A stretch of 64,000 nt of DNA from Streptomyces katrae (GTDB lineage: Bacteria > Actinomycetota > Actinomycetes > Streptomycetales > Streptomycetaceae). The position numbers were made by a program, and so were the translations under genes. The notes beneath the pieces were generated by a model that saw only the letters and a list, made by a program, of their open reading frames with translations, was not told the origin of the DNA and made no database searches. The DNA is taken from positions 5,989,560-6,053,559 of the forward strand of contig NZ_CP020042.1 of the NCBI RefSeq assembly GCF_002028425.1, given 5' to 3'. Of the stretch, positions 41,895 to 53,235 are shown one piece after another. The stretch's first letter is position 1, and every line of letters begins with the position of its first letter.

Positions 41895-44144
41895 TCAGGG
41901 CCGCCACCGGGAGCGTTGCCAGGAGGTGCGATAGCCGGACCTTTCCCTCGTACGGGGTGGACGGGCGCGGGCCGTGGGTGGGGAGCCAGTGGCCCGGGGG
42001 AGGGGGAGGGTGGTGTCGCGCCAGCCGCCTGCTTCCGCCAGGCGGTGGGAGAGGCGGGTGGCCACCGCCACCAGGCCGCCCGGGCGGGTGTAGGCCAGGC
42101 AGTGGTCGGAGGCCGGGCCGTCGGCCGTCAGGGGGGCGTAGCCCCTGAACAGGGCCGGGCGGGAGCGGCGCAGCCGCAGCAGGGCGGCCGTCAGGGCCAG
42201 CTTCTCCTCCGCGAGGGTCGCCGGGGCGGCGCCCGCGTCCAGGGCGGCCAGGGCCTCCCCGGGGAACTCGGCCGGGCGGCGGTTGTCCGGGTCCACCAGG
42301 GCGCGGAACTCGGACTCGGAGCCCTGGTACACCTCCGGCACCCCCGGCATGGTCAGGTGCAGCAGGGTCATGCCCAGCACGTTGGCCCGGGCGGCCTCCG
42401 ACAGGGCCGGGGGCAGCTCCACCGGGTCCGGGGGGACGAGGTCCGCGATTGCGGCCTCGTAGGCCTCGTCGGGGTCGGTCCAGGAGGTGCGCAGCGCGGC
42501 CTCCCGTGCGGCCTTGAGGAGCGCTGCCGCCAGCCGGGGGCCCCGTTCGGGGACGTCGCCCAGTCCGAGCGCGCTCTGCCGGGCCACCCAGGCCAGCTGC
42601 GGGTCGGGGCCGCCCACCGGCCCCATCGCCTCCGGCGCCTGCGACAGCGCCGCGATCCGGGCGCGGACGTCCGCGCTGCGCTTCGTGTCGTGGGTGGACA
42701 GGACCGTGCCCGCGGCGGGGCGGTCCCGTTCGCGTTCCTCGCAGTACGCGTGGAACTCCGCCACCGCCACCGCCGGGGCCCCCGGCGCCCCGCCGACCTC
42801 CGTCGCCGACAGCAGCGGGGTCCAGCGGTAGAAGGCCCGGTCCTCCAGGGACTTGGCGCGCAGGGCCGCCGAGGTCTGGGCGAAGCGGGCCTCGAAGGCG
42901 GGGCTCTGCTCCAGGAGGGCCCGTACGCCGTCCACCGCGGCCGTCCCGGCCCGCGCGGCGGCGCGTTCCAGGGTCTGCGGGTCCGGGCCCGGCCCGCCGG
43001 GGTAGGTCCGGTACACGGGCGAGGCGATCAGCAACTCGCGGACCGCCGACGCCCGTTCCGGCCCAGCCCAGCGTTCCAGGGTGGCCAGTTCGGCGGCCAG
43101 GTCGCCGGTCAGGACCTCCCGGGCGGCCGTCGAAGCGGTTTCCTCCCACGAGGGTGTGCCCGTCGACTCGCCGTGCTGCCGGGTCAGTTCACCGGCTCCG
43201 GCCGCGTCCGTGAACACCCCGTCCACCCGGTGCAGCGCGTCGTAGCCGGTGGTGCCCGCCACGGGCCAGGACGCCGGCAGGCGTTCGTCGCGGGCCAGGA
43301 TCTTCTCCACGACCACCCAGCAGCCCGGGCCGGCCGCCGCCCGCAGCCGCCGCAGGTACTCCTCGGGGTCGGCCAGGCCGTCCACGTGGTCGATGCGCAG
43401 GCCCGCCACCACCCCGTCCCGTACCAGCTCCAGCACCTTGGCGTGGGTGGCGGCGAAGACGGCGGGGTCCTCCACCCGCACTCCGATCAGGTCCGAAATG
43501 GTGAAGAAACGGCGGTAGTTGAGGGAGGTACGGGCCTCGCGCCACCAGGCCGGCCGGTACCACTGGGCGGCCAGCAGCTCCGGCAGCGGCAGGTGCGCGG
43601 TGCCGGCGCGCAGGGGGAACTCCCGGTCTCCGCAGCGCAGCAGGTCCTCGCCGGCGTCCACGGTGAAGGGCTCGTCCGGCCGTGCGAGCACCGGCAGCAG
43701 GAGCTGTCCGCCCCCCGCCTCCCAGTCGATGTCGAACCACCGGGCGTAGGGCGACGCCGGCCCCTCCCGCGCCACCTCCCACAGGGGCCGGTTCAGCCGC
43801 AGTGGCGACGGCAGCGCCATGTGGTTGGGGACGATGTCGAGCACCAGCGCGAGCCCCCGCTCCCGCGCGGCCGCGGCCAGGGCGCGCAGACCCCGCTCCC
43901 CGCCGAGTTCCTCCCGGACCCGGCCGTGGTCGGTGACGTCGTACCCGTGGGCCGAGCCCGGTACGGCCTCCAGGACGGGGGAGAGGTGGAGGTGTGACAC
44001 GCCGAGCGAGGAGAGGTACGGCAGGGCTGCCCCGGCCGCCGCGAAGGGGAATGCGGGCGTCAGCTGGAGACGGTACGTCGACGCCGGAATGACGTCCTTC
44101 TGAACGTCGGATTCCGATTGGCTGATTGAATACCGCTGGCTCAT
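41895..44144 (-). CDS. treY: Malto-oligosyltrehalose synthase, frameshifted near the end
   Basis: TreY isomerises the reducing-end glucose of maltodextrins to a trehalose linkage for TreZ to release. GH13 motifs are ASTYRLQLTPAF, LVLDIVPNHMALPS, GLRIDHVDGLADPEEYLRRL, VVEKILARDERLP and STHDTKRSADVRARIAAL. The start is ATG 44144. At 41996-42000 (a G5 run; C5 on the coding strand) the frame is off by one. The conserved ending GHWLPTHGPRP...RLSHLLATLPVA sits in another frame, ending at 41881. As written, the protein has an aberrant last 33 residues and stops at 41895. One extra C would repair it. Confidence 0.88.
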   Translation of the reverse strand: MSQRYSISQSESDVQKDVIPASTYRLQLTPAFPFAAAGAALPYLSSLGVSHLHLSPVLEAVPGSAHGYDVTDHGRVREELGGERGLRALAAAARERGLALVLDIVPNHMALPSPLRLNRPLWEVAREGPASPYARWFDIDWEAGGGQLLLPVLARPDEPFTVDAGEDLLRCGDREFPLRAGTAHLPLPELLAAQWYRPAWWREARTSLNYRRFFTISDLIGVRVEDPAVFAATHAKVLELVRDGVVAGLRIDHVDGLADPEEYLRRLRAAAGPGCWVVVEKILARDERLPASWPVAGTTGYDALHRVDGVFTDAAGAGELTRQHGESTGTPSWEETASTAAREVLTGDLAAELATLERWAGPERASAVRELLIASPVYRTYPGGPGPDPQTLERAAARAGTAAVDGVRALLEQSPAFEARFAQTSAALRAKSLEDRAFYRWTPLLSATEVGGAPGAPAVAVAEFHAYCEERERDRPAAGTVLSTHDTKRSADVRARIAALSQAPEAMGPVGGPDPQLAWVARQSALGLGDVPERGPRLAAALLKAAREAALRTSWTDPDEAYEAAIADLVPPDPVELPPALSEAARANVLGMTLLHLTMPGVPEVYQGSESEFRALVDPDNRRPAEFPGEALAALDAGAAPATLAEEKLALTAALLRLRRSRPALFRGYAPLTADGPASDHCLAYTRPGGLVAVATRLSHRLAEAGGWRDTTLPLPRATGSPPTARARPPRTRERSGYRTSWQRSRWRP

Positions 44145-44226
44145 GAGAACGTACGTACCCAGCCCGCGTGATTCCGTGCCATGACCCAATGCATCCGGGT
44201 GACTGCGCCGCGTTAGTGTCGATCAA

Positions 44227-45555
44227 GTGGCTTCAACCCTCAGTACGTACCGGAGCGTCATCGCCCTGACCGGGCCCTTCCTCCCCGTCCTCTCCTTCTT
44301 CGCCCGACTGCCCGTCGCGATGTCCCAGTTCGGGAGTGTCCTGCTGGTGTCCGAGACCAGCGGCTCCCTGGCCACCGCCGGCATCGTCGGGGGCTGTCTC
44401 TCGGCGGGCCAGGTGGTCTTCGGGCCCGTTCTGGGGCGGCTCGCCGACCGGCACGGGCAGCGGCCCGTGGTCCTTGCCGCGGCGGCGGTCAACGCCGTGG
44501 CCACCGCCGCCCTCGTCGCCGGGGCGCTCACGGGCCTGGGGACCGCCGTGCTCGCCGCCGTCGGCGCCGTCGCCGGGGCCTCCGTGCCGCTGATCGGGCC
44601 GCTCGCCCGGACCCGCTCCGTGGCGCTCGCCCACCGGGCGCGGGCCGGTGAGGGGGTGGTGGGGGCCGTGCACTCGCTGGAGGGCACCCTCGACGAGGTC
44701 TCCTTCGTCTTCGGCCCCGCGCTCGTCGGCCTGGCCGCGCTCGCCCTGCACCCGGCCGTCGCCCTCGGCGGGGCGGCCGCCCTCGTCGCCGTCTTCGGCA
44801 CCGCCTACGCCCTGCACCCCACCGCCGCCGTCACGGCCGCGAGCCCGGCACGGGCCCGCGCCGAGGGCGTACGGGCGCCGCGCCGGCCCCGCGTGGCCCA
44901 GCCCCGCGTGGTCCACGCCGTCCGCGCCTCCCTCGCCCTCCAGGGCGCCATGTTCGGCGCCTGCCAGGCCGGAATCGCCTCCCTCACCGCCAGGTTGGGC
45001 GTACCCGGCCAGGCCGGCATCGTGTACGCCGCGATGGGGGTGGTCAGCGCCGCCGTGGGCCTCGCGCTCGGCGCGCTGCCCGCCCGCTTCGGGCTGCGGC
45101 TGCGCTGGCGGGTGGCGACGGGCGCGGCGCTGGTGCTGTCGGTGCCGCTGCTGTTCACGCAGACGCTGTGGCCGCTGTACGCGGTCGTGACCGTCCTCGG
45201 GGCCGCCTACGCCCCGCACCTGATCACCGCGTTCGCGCTCACGGAACGGGTGGTCGCGCCGTCCCGGCTGGCCGAGTCGATGGCCTTCGCCGCGAGTGCG
45301 CTGGTGGCCGGGCAGGCCGCGGCCCTGGCCGTCTCCGGGCGGCTCGCCGAGGCCCACGGGCCCGTCGGGGCCTTCGCGGTGGCCGTGGGCGCGGCCGCAC
45401 TGTGCCTGGCCACCGCCCTGGTCACCCGGGTCCCGTCGGCCCGGCCCCCGGCCCCGGCCGCGGAACCCGCCAGGGCGTTCATCCCGGCCCAGCGCACCGG
45501 TTCCGTCGAGGGCCGGGGCGCGCCCGGCGGCGCCGCGGGCTACGCCGGGCGCTGA
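44227..45555 (+). CDS. MFS transporter
   Basis: A 442-residue major facilitator with twelve predicted membrane segments. The loop 2-3 motif is VFGPVLGRLADRHGQRPVVL, with the typical GRxADRxGxRP pattern, and a long central loop carries RAEGVRAPRRPRVAQP. Substrate unknown; drug efflux is possible. GTG 44227 is divergent from treY. Its last codons lie in a 30-bp tandem repeat that also contains the glgX stop. Confidence 0.87.
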   Translation: MASTLSTYRSVIALTGPFLPVLSFFARLPVAMSQFGSVLLVSETSGSLATAGIVGGCLSAGQVVFGPVLGRLADRHGQRPVVLAAAAVNAVATAALVAGALTGLGTAVLAAVGAVAGASVPLIGPLARTRSVALAHRARAGEGVVGAVHSLEGTLDEVSFVFGPALVGLAALALHPAVALGGAAALVAVFGTAYALHPTAAVTAASPARARAEGVRAPRRPRVAQPRVVHAVRASLALQGAMFGACQAGIASLTARLGVPGQAGIVYAAMGVVSAAVGLALGALPARFGLRLRWRVATGAALVLSVPLLFTQTLWPLYAVVTVLGAAYAPHLITAFALTERVVAPSRLAESMAFAASALVAGQAAALAVSGRLAEAHGPVGAFAVAVGAAALCLATALVTRVPSARPPAPAAEPARAFIPAQRTGSVEGRGAPGGAAGYAGR

Positions 45556-45629
45556 AGCGGCGCCGCGGGCTACGCCGGGCGCTGGAGCACCGCCGCGGAC
45601 TACTCCGGCCGCTGGAGGACCGCTGCACG

Positions 45630-45648
<19 letters not shown>
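45529..45648. repeat. 30-bp tandem repeat at convergent gene ends
   Basis: Four 30-bp units (about GGCGCCGCGGGCTACGCCGG plus GCGCTGGAGC) start at 45529, 45559, 45589 and 45619. Unit 1 contains the MFS stop codon and unit 4 contains the glgX stop on the other strand. Units 2 and 3 form the whole spacer. Confidence 0.88.
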
Positions 45649-47744
<2,096 letters not shown>

Positions 47745-48039
47745 CAGCAACGACTTCTTTCCATCCTGGTCCGGTCGGTCCGGCGCGGATCACGTCTCTG
47801 CCGAATCTTCCCCGAAAGAGGCTCCGCACGCGTGGACTTGGGATGCTCCTCACGGGTGAACCGGAGAGCTGATATGCGGATCGGCTGACCGTCCGGGCAT
47901 CACATAATGGTCTGACGGACAGTCGGACGGGGTGTGCGTGATCACCTCGGCCGGCTTCGGGCTGCATCGGGCCGCGCGCGCGGAGTACCCTTCCGTGATC
48001 ACTGGAGACGGGCGTCCGGACGCAGAAGGCGGTGCACGA

Positions 48040-49302
48040 GTGAGCTCGGGAGGTCTGGAGCTGCCCCCTGGTGACAGCGGTCACGAGGGCGGCCCGGCGG
48101 ACGCCCCAGGCGGTGTGCCGGGGGCCGCGGCGGCCGGGGCGGCGGTGTCGCTGGCCCAGCCGGCGGCCGGGGAGGGGCGTGCCGGGGCGGAGCTGGACTG
48201 GAGCGCCGAGGCGTGGAGCGAGGTCCGGACCCGGGCCCAGCGTGCGGGGCGGGCGTACATCTGGCTGAACCTCATCGAGCAGCGGCTGCGGTCGGTGGTC
48301 GGCGCCGTGCTGCGGCCCGTCTACGAGCCCGTGCACGGCGGGGACGACTGGGTGGTCGCGGCCGCCGGTCCCGCCGGGCAGGAGTGGGTGCAGCGGGCGG
48401 TGGCGGTGCGCGAGGTCAGCCGGCGCAAGGGCTACCTCCTCGACCCGGCCGACGACAACGTGCTGAGCTTCCTGACCCTGCCGCAGCTGCGGGAGCTGAT
48501 GGTCCAGCACTGGCCTTGTTTCGAGCCGTACTTCGACGACCGGCGCGAGATCGAGCTGGCCCTGGACGAGCTGGAGGTCACGCGGAACGTGGTCTCCCGC
48601 AACCGGGCGCTGTCGCGGGCGGTGCTGGAGCAGGCGGAGCGCGCGTCGGCGCGGCTGCTGGAGGTGCTGGGGGCTGGTTCGGGCAGCCCGTCGGCGGACC
48701 GGCTGCCGATCGACGCCGTGGAGGACCTGGTCGGGGACCGGTACGCGGACGTCATCTCCGTCCATCCGGACCGGGTGCGGCTCCAGCGGCAGCTGCCCGC
48801 GGAGGACCTGTTCGGCGGCGCGCGGCGGCTCGACGCGATCGGCATAGGCCTCAACCTGCTGGTGCAGAACTTCTCGGGCCGCCGGCTGGTACGGCTGTCG
48901 GAGGCGGGCTGCCGGGTGCGGCTGCTGTTCCTGAACCCGGCGAGCAGCGCGGTCAAGCGGCGCGAGCGCGAGCTGGGGCTGCGCAAGGGCGAGCTGAGCC
49001 GCTCGGTGGAGATGAACATCCTGCACGTGCGCCGGGTGCGGGCGGGCCTGAAGGACCCCTCGCGCTTCGACATCCACGTCTTCGACGAGACCCCGCGCTT
49101 CACCGCCTATCTGGTGGAGGGGCACTCCTCGGGCATCGCGGTGGTCCAGTCGTACCTGCGGCGGGCCCGGGGCATGGAGGCGCCGGTGCTGGTGCTGCGC
49201 GGGGGCGGGCGGGGGGTTCCCAAGGACGCGGACCACGGGCTGTTCCAGACCTACCGGGAGGAGTTCGAGTCGGTCTGGGAGGACTCCCGCCCGGTGTCCT
49301 GA
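48040..49302 (+). CDS. HEPN-domain protein of the SAV2148 type
   Basis: A 420-residue soluble protein. After a Gly/Ala/Pro-rich start, residues from about 60 hold a helical HEPN-like region (WSEVRTRAQRAGRAYIWLNL, LEVTRNVVSRNRALSRAVLE). The C-terminal half (GCRVRLLFLNPASSAVKRRE, RFDIHVFDETPRFTAYLVEG) resembles a PLD-like/DUF5919-type sensor domain. HEPN domains are often RNases in conflict systems; here the R-x4-6-H motif appears as RNVVSRNRAL without an obvious His, so nuclease activity is doubtful. GTG 48040 was chosen over a longer frame from 47932. Confidence 0.75.
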   Translation: MSSGGLELPPGDSGHEGGPADAPGGVPGAAAAGAAVSLAQPAAGEGRAGAELDWSAEAWSEVRTRAQRAGRAYIWLNLIEQRLRSVVGAVLRPVYEPVHGGDDWVVAAAGPAGQEWVQRAVAVREVSRRKGYLLDPADDNVLSFLTLPQLRELMVQHWPCFEPYFDDRREIELALDELEVTRNVVSRNRALSRAVLEQAERASARLLEVLGAGSGSPSADRLPIDAVEDLVGDRYADVISVHPDRVRLQRQLPAEDLFGGARRLDAIGIGLNLLVQNFSGRRLVRLSEAGCRVRLLFLNPASSAVKRRERELGLRKGELSRSVEMNILHVRRVRAGLKDPSRFDIHVFDETPRFTAYLVEGHSSGIAVVQSYLRRARGMEAPVLVLRGGGRGVPKDADHGLFQTYREEFESVWEDSRPVS

Positions 49303-49520
49303 GCCCGGCCCCCGGGGGTGGCCGCGTCCGGTGTCAGTGCCTCGTGGCAGGCTGAAACGCGTTGACCGGAAAACGGGGGAGGGCGCGTCATGGAGGCGTG
49401 GCACGGGGGAGTGCGCGGCGGGTTCGGCCAGGGGACGGCGGGCGCGGGGCCGACGGGTGGCGTGGCGCTCGTCACAGGCGGGCGGCGGCCGACGCCGCGC
49501 GCCGGGGCGGGAGCCGTCCG

Positions 49521-50234
49521 ATGAGCTGGCTCGGCGGGCCGCTGGTGGCCTTCGACCTGGAGACCACCGGGACCGACGTGGAGACCGACCGGATCGTGAC
49601 GGCGGCGGTCGTGCGGCTGGACGCGGACGGGTCCGTGACGGGGGAGCGGACCTGGCTGCTCGATCCCGGGGTGGCCATACCGGAGCAGGCGTCGGCGATC
49701 CACGGCATATCGACGGAGCACGCCCGGGCGCACGGGGTGCCCGCCGCGTCCGCCGTGGAGGAGATCGCGCGGACCGTGGCCGGGGCGCTGCGGCTCGGGA
49801 CGCCCCTGGTGGTGATGAACGCGCGCTACGACCTGTCCCTGCTGGACCGCGAGTGCGGGCGGCACGGGGTCGCCTCGGTCAGCGAGCGGCTGGGCGGCGG
49901 GCCTTGGCCCGTCATCGATCCGCTGGTGATCGACAAGCACGTGGACAAGTACCGCAAGGGCAAGCGGGCCCTCCACGCGCTGTGCGACCACTACGGGGTG
50001 GCGCTGGACGACGCGCACAACGCGCGGGCGGACGCCCTGGCCGCCGCCCGTGTGGTGCGGCGCATGGGGGAGCGGCACCGGCCGGTCGGCCTGATGCCGC
50101 TGGCGGACCTGCACGAGCTCCAGGTCCGCGCGGCGGCCGAACAGTCGGTCTCGCTCCAGGCCTACCTGCGGCGCACGGCCGACCCGGCGGCGGTCGTCGA
50201 GCCGGCCTGGCCGCTCATACCCCGCGGGCGCTGA
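49521..50234 (+). CDS. DEDDh 3'-5' exonuclease (DnaQ-like)
   Basis: A 237-residue exonuclease with VAFDLETTGTDVETDRIV (first Asp/Glu), NARYDLSLLDRECGRHGV (second Asp), and HNARADALAAARVVRR (His and last Asp), the full DEDDh set. Alternative roles are proofreading subunit-like repair enzyme or RNA exonuclease. ATG 49521 starts shortly before the catalytic Asp, as in relatives. Not coupled to other genes. Confidence 0.9.
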   Translation: MSWLGGPLVAFDLETTGTDVETDRIVTAAVVRLDADGSVTGERTWLLDPGVAIPEQASAIHGISTEHARAHGVPAASAVEEIARTVAGALRLGTPLVVMNARYDLSLLDRECGRHGVASVSERLGGGPWPVIDPLVIDKHVDKYRKGKRALHALCDHYGVALDDAHNARADALAAARVVRRMGERHRPVGLMPLADLHELQVRAAAEQSVSLQAYLRRTADPAAVVEPAWPLIPRGR

Positions 50235-50285
50235 CCGCCCCGGCCCGGCGCCGCTCACCGCGCGGCCCCGCGCTGTCCCCGCGGA

Positions 50286-51137
50286 TCAGAAGGGGTACCA
50301 GCGCACGTGCGGATCCCCGTCGCGCAGGGAGGCCACACGGCGGCGGAACTCGGCCAGGGCCTTCGGGTTGGCCGGTGCGTGCTGGGCGACCCAGGCGCAG
50401 CTGGCCGTCTCGCGGGCGCCGCGCAGCAGGGCGCAGCCCTCCCATGCCCGGACGTCCCAGCCGTAGGCGGTGGTGAAGGCCTCGTAGTCGGCCTGGGGCA
50501 GCCCGTACCGGTCGCGGGACAGGGCCATCACCACCAGGTCGTGCTCGCGCAGGTCCACCGAGACGGTCTCCAGGTCGACCAGGACCGGCCCGTCCGGCCC
50601 CACGTGCACGTTGCGGGGCAGGGCGTCGCCGTGGACCGGACCCGGGGTCAGGTGCGGGGTGAGGGCGGCGACCTGCCCGGCGTAGGCGTCGCGGCGGGCC
50701 CGCAGGTAGGCCGCGTCCTCGGGGTCGACGGCCGTCCCGGCCAGCCGCAGCCAGCGTTCGACCCCGCCGAGGAGGTCCCGGGCGGGCAGCGCGAAGGGCG
50801 GGGCGGGCAGCGCGTGCAGCGGCCGCAGGAGCGCCGCCAGGTCCTCGGGGCCGGCCGGGCGGAGCGCGTCGGGGAGCCGGTGCCACAGGGTCACCGGGTG
50901 GCCGTCGACCAGCCGTGGCTCCGGTTCGGCCGCGCGGACCGCCGGGATCCCCGCGGTGGCGAGCCAGCCGGCGACCGCCAGCTCGCGCTCGGCCCGCTCC
51001 AGCAGCCCGGCCTCGCGGCCGACCTTGACGACGAGGTCCCCGAGGGCGAAGACGGCGTTCTCGCCGAAGGCGAGCAGCTCGGCCGGTCCCGTGAGACCCG
51101 CCCGTGTCAGTACGTCCCTGGCCCGTGCCTCGTCCAT
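50286..51137 (-). CDS. Phosphotransferase (APH family)
   Basis: A 283-residue kinase-like enzyme of the aminoglycoside phosphotransferase family. It has a short N-lobe (NAVFALGDLVVKVGREAG with the ATP-binding Lys), the catalytic loop TPGPVHGDALPRNVHVG and the metal-binding VLVDLETVSVDLREHDL. Its natural substrate is unknown; most such genes in Streptomyces are not resistance genes. ATG 51137 follows GAAGGAC. Divergent from the glycosyltransferase gene. Confidence 0.87.
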   Translation of the reverse strand: MDEARARDVLTRAGLTGPAELLAFGENAVFALGDLVVKVGREAGLLERAERELAVAGWLATAGIPAVRAAEPEPRLVDGHPVTLWHRLPDALRPAGPEDLAALLRPLHALPAPPFALPARDLLGGVERWLRLAGTAVDPEDAAYLRARRDAYAGQVAALTPHLTPGPVHGDALPRNVHVGPDGPVLVDLETVSVDLREHDLVVMALSRDRYGLPQADYEAFTTAYGWDVRAWEGCALLRGARETASCAWVAQHAPANPKALAEFRRRVASLRDGDPHVRWYPF

Positions 51138-51228
51138 GCGCTCGTCTCGTCCTTCGCCGCTTGATCGTGAATGCGTCAAGTCTCCCATTCCCCGGCCGAC
51201 GGGGACCCGTTCTGCGTTATTGGGTTGC

Positions 51229-51242
51229 ACGAGACGTCTCGT
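51229..51242. promoter_or_regulatory. Palindromic operator upstream of the glycosyltransferase
   Basis: ACGAGACGTCTCGT is a perfect 14-bp palindrome followed by a further TCTCG half-site, ending 18 bases before the start codon. The likely binder is a TetR/MarR-type repressor encoded elsewhere. Confidence 0.6.
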
Positions 51243-51260
51243 CTCGTTAATGTCGATCAC

Positions 51261-52463
51261 ATGACCTCAGCCAGGACCGCACACATCGCCATGTTCTCCA
51301 TCGCCGCCGCCGGGCACGTGAACCCGAGCATCGAAGTCGTCCGGGAACTCGTCGCACGGGGCCACCGCGTCAGCTACGCCATCCCCGCCCCCTTCGCCGG
51401 CACGGTCGCCGAGACCGGTGCCACCCCGGTGGTCTGGAAGTCCGTCCTGCCCACCGAGGAACAGCCGGAGGCCTGGGGCACCGAGCTCATCGACCACCTC
51501 GAACCCTTCCTGGAGGACGCCGTGCAGTCGCTCCCCCAGCTCGCGGCCGCCTTCGAGGACGACGTACCGGACCTCGTCATCCACGACATCACCTCCTACG
51601 CGGCGCGCATCCTCGCCCACCGCTGGCAGGTCCCCGCGGTCTCCCTCTCGCCGAACCTGGTGGCCTGGGAGGGCTACGAGGAGGAGGTGGGCGCCGCCAT
51701 GACCGCCGAACTGCACGCGAGCGAGCGCGGCAGGGCGTACTACGCCCGCTTCCGCGCCTGGCTGGACGAGAACGGCATCGAGCAGGACGCGGACTCCTTC
51801 GTCGGCAGGCCGCGGCGCAGCGTCGTGCTGATCCCGCGCGCCCTCCAGCCCCACGCCGACCGGGTCGACCCGGCCGTCCACACCTTCGTCGGGGCCTGCC
51901 AGGGCGACCGCAGCGCCACCCAGGGCACCTGGGAGCGCCCCGCGGCCGCCGAGGGGAAGAAGGTCCTGCTGGTCTCGCTCGGATCCACCTTCACCAAGCA
52001 GCCCGCCTTCTACCGCGCCTGCATCGAAGCCTTCGGGGACCTGCCCGACTGGCACGTCGTCCTGCAGATCGGCAAGTTCACCGACGAGGCCGAACTGGGG
52101 GAGGTCCCCGCCAACGTGGAGGTCCACCGCTGGGTCCCCCAGCTGGACATCCTGCGGCAGGCCGACGCCTTCGTCACCCACGCCGGCGCGGGCGGCAGCC
52201 AGGAGGGCCTGGCCACCGGCACCCCGATGGTCGCCGTCCCGCAGGCCGTCGACCAGTTCGGCAACGCCGACATGCTGGCCTCCCTCGGGGTGGCGCGGCA
52301 CGTCCCGATGGAGGAGGCCGACGCGGCCACCCTGCGCGAGGCCGTCCTCGGCCTGCTCGCCGACCCCCGCGTCGCCGCCCGCGCCGAGGAGATCCGCGCG
52401 CAGATGGCCACCGAGGGCGGCACCCGGCAGGCCGCCGACCTCATCGAGGCCGCGCTGCCGTAG
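51261..52463 (+). CDS. Macrolide-type (MGT) UDP-glycosyltransferase
   Basis: A 400-residue GT1/GT-B enzyme. The N-terminal acceptor lobe begins [20 protein letters not shown] and [18 protein letters not shown]. The donor lobe has [20 protein letters not shown], the sugar-nucleotide motif [20 protein letters not shown] and [20 protein letters not shown]. Such enzymes inactivate macrolides by glucosylation or decorate natural products. A palindrome lies just upstream, so induction by a ligand is plausible. The start is ATG 51261. Confidence 0.9.
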   Translation: MTSARTAHIAMFSIAAAGHVNPSIEVVRELVARGHRVSYAIPAPFAGTVAETGATPVVWKSVLPTEEQPEAWGTELIDHLEPFLEDAVQSLPQLAAAFEDDVPDLVIHDITSYAARILAHRWQVPAVSLSPNLVAWEGYEEEVGAAMTAELHASERGRAYYARFRAWLDENGIEQDADSFVGRPRRSVVLIPRALQPHADRVDPAVHTFVGACQGDRSATQGTWERPAAAEGKKVLLVSLGSTFTKQPAFYRACIEAFGDLPDWHVVLQIGKFTDEAELGEVPANVEVHRWVPQLDILRQADAFVTHAGAGGSQEGLATGTPMVAVPQAVDQFGNADMLASLGVARHVPMEEADAATLREAVLGLLADPRVAARAEEIRAQMATEGGTRQAADLIEAALP

Positions 52464-52480
52464 CGGCATAGGGTGCGGCC

Positions 52481-53080
52481 ATGACCAAGAAGCCGACCCC
52501 CGTCAAGAAGTACGCGGCGCTGCTGCGCGGCATCAACGTCGGCGGGAAGAAGAAGGTCCCCATGGCGGAACTCCGTTCCGTGCTGGAGGGGCTCGGGTAC
52601 GGCGAGGTGCGGACCTACCTGCAGAGCGGCAACGCCGTCTTCAGCAGCGCGAGCCAGGACCCCGCCGCCCTCGCCCGGGAGCTGGAGGCGGCCATCGAGG
52701 CCCGCTTCGGCTTCCCGGTGAAGGTCCTGGTGGTCGACGGCGCGTACCTGCGCGCCGTCGCCGAGGCCTGCCCCTTCCCCGCCGCCGAGCTGGAGGGCAG
52801 GCAGCTGCACGCCACCTTCTTCTCGCAGCAGCCCGGCCCGGAACGCTTCGCGGCGGTCGACCCGGCCGCGTACCTCCCCGAGGACTACCGCCTGGGCGAC
52901 CGCGTCCTCTACCTCTACGCCCCGGGCGGGCTGGGCAGCTCCGAGCTGGGCGCGGCCCTCCACAAGCCAGCCGTCCTCAAGGGCATCGACGCGACCACCC
53001 GCAACTGGAACACGGTCGCCATGCTGGTCGAACTGACGGCCGATCAGCCAGACCCGGCCGGCCAGGCCGACGACGATTAG
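52481..53080 (+). CDS. DUF1697 family protein
   Basis: A 199-residue protein opening KYAALLRGINVGGKKKVPMA, LEGLGYGEVRTYLQSGNAVF and VLVVDGAYLRAVAEACPFPA, which match the DUF1697 family. It has no catalytic motif I recognise and no signal peptide. ATG 52481 lies 17 bases after the glycosyltransferase stop, so it could be co-transcribed. Its function is unknown. Confidence 0.9.
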   Translation: MTKKPTPVKKYAALLRGINVGGKKKVPMAELRSVLEGLGYGEVRTYLQSGNAVFSSASQDPAALARELEAAIEARFGFPVKVLVVDGAYLRAVAEACPFPAAELEGRQLHATFFSQQPGPERFAAVDPAAYLPEDYRLGDRVLYLYAPGGLGSSELGAALHKPAVLKGIDATTRNWNTVAMLVELTADQPDPAGQADDD

Positions 53081-53235
53081 CCCGCGGGCCCCCAGGACGC
53101 GCCCGCCCCCTCCCGGACGGCCCCGGCCACCCGAACGCGCGCGGCCGGAGCGGGCGCCACCCCGCCCACCAGGCGGTCCTCGCCCCGTCCCGGCCCGGTG
53201 GGCCCACGTTCCGCACCGTGTGCCAGGCTCTGGGC

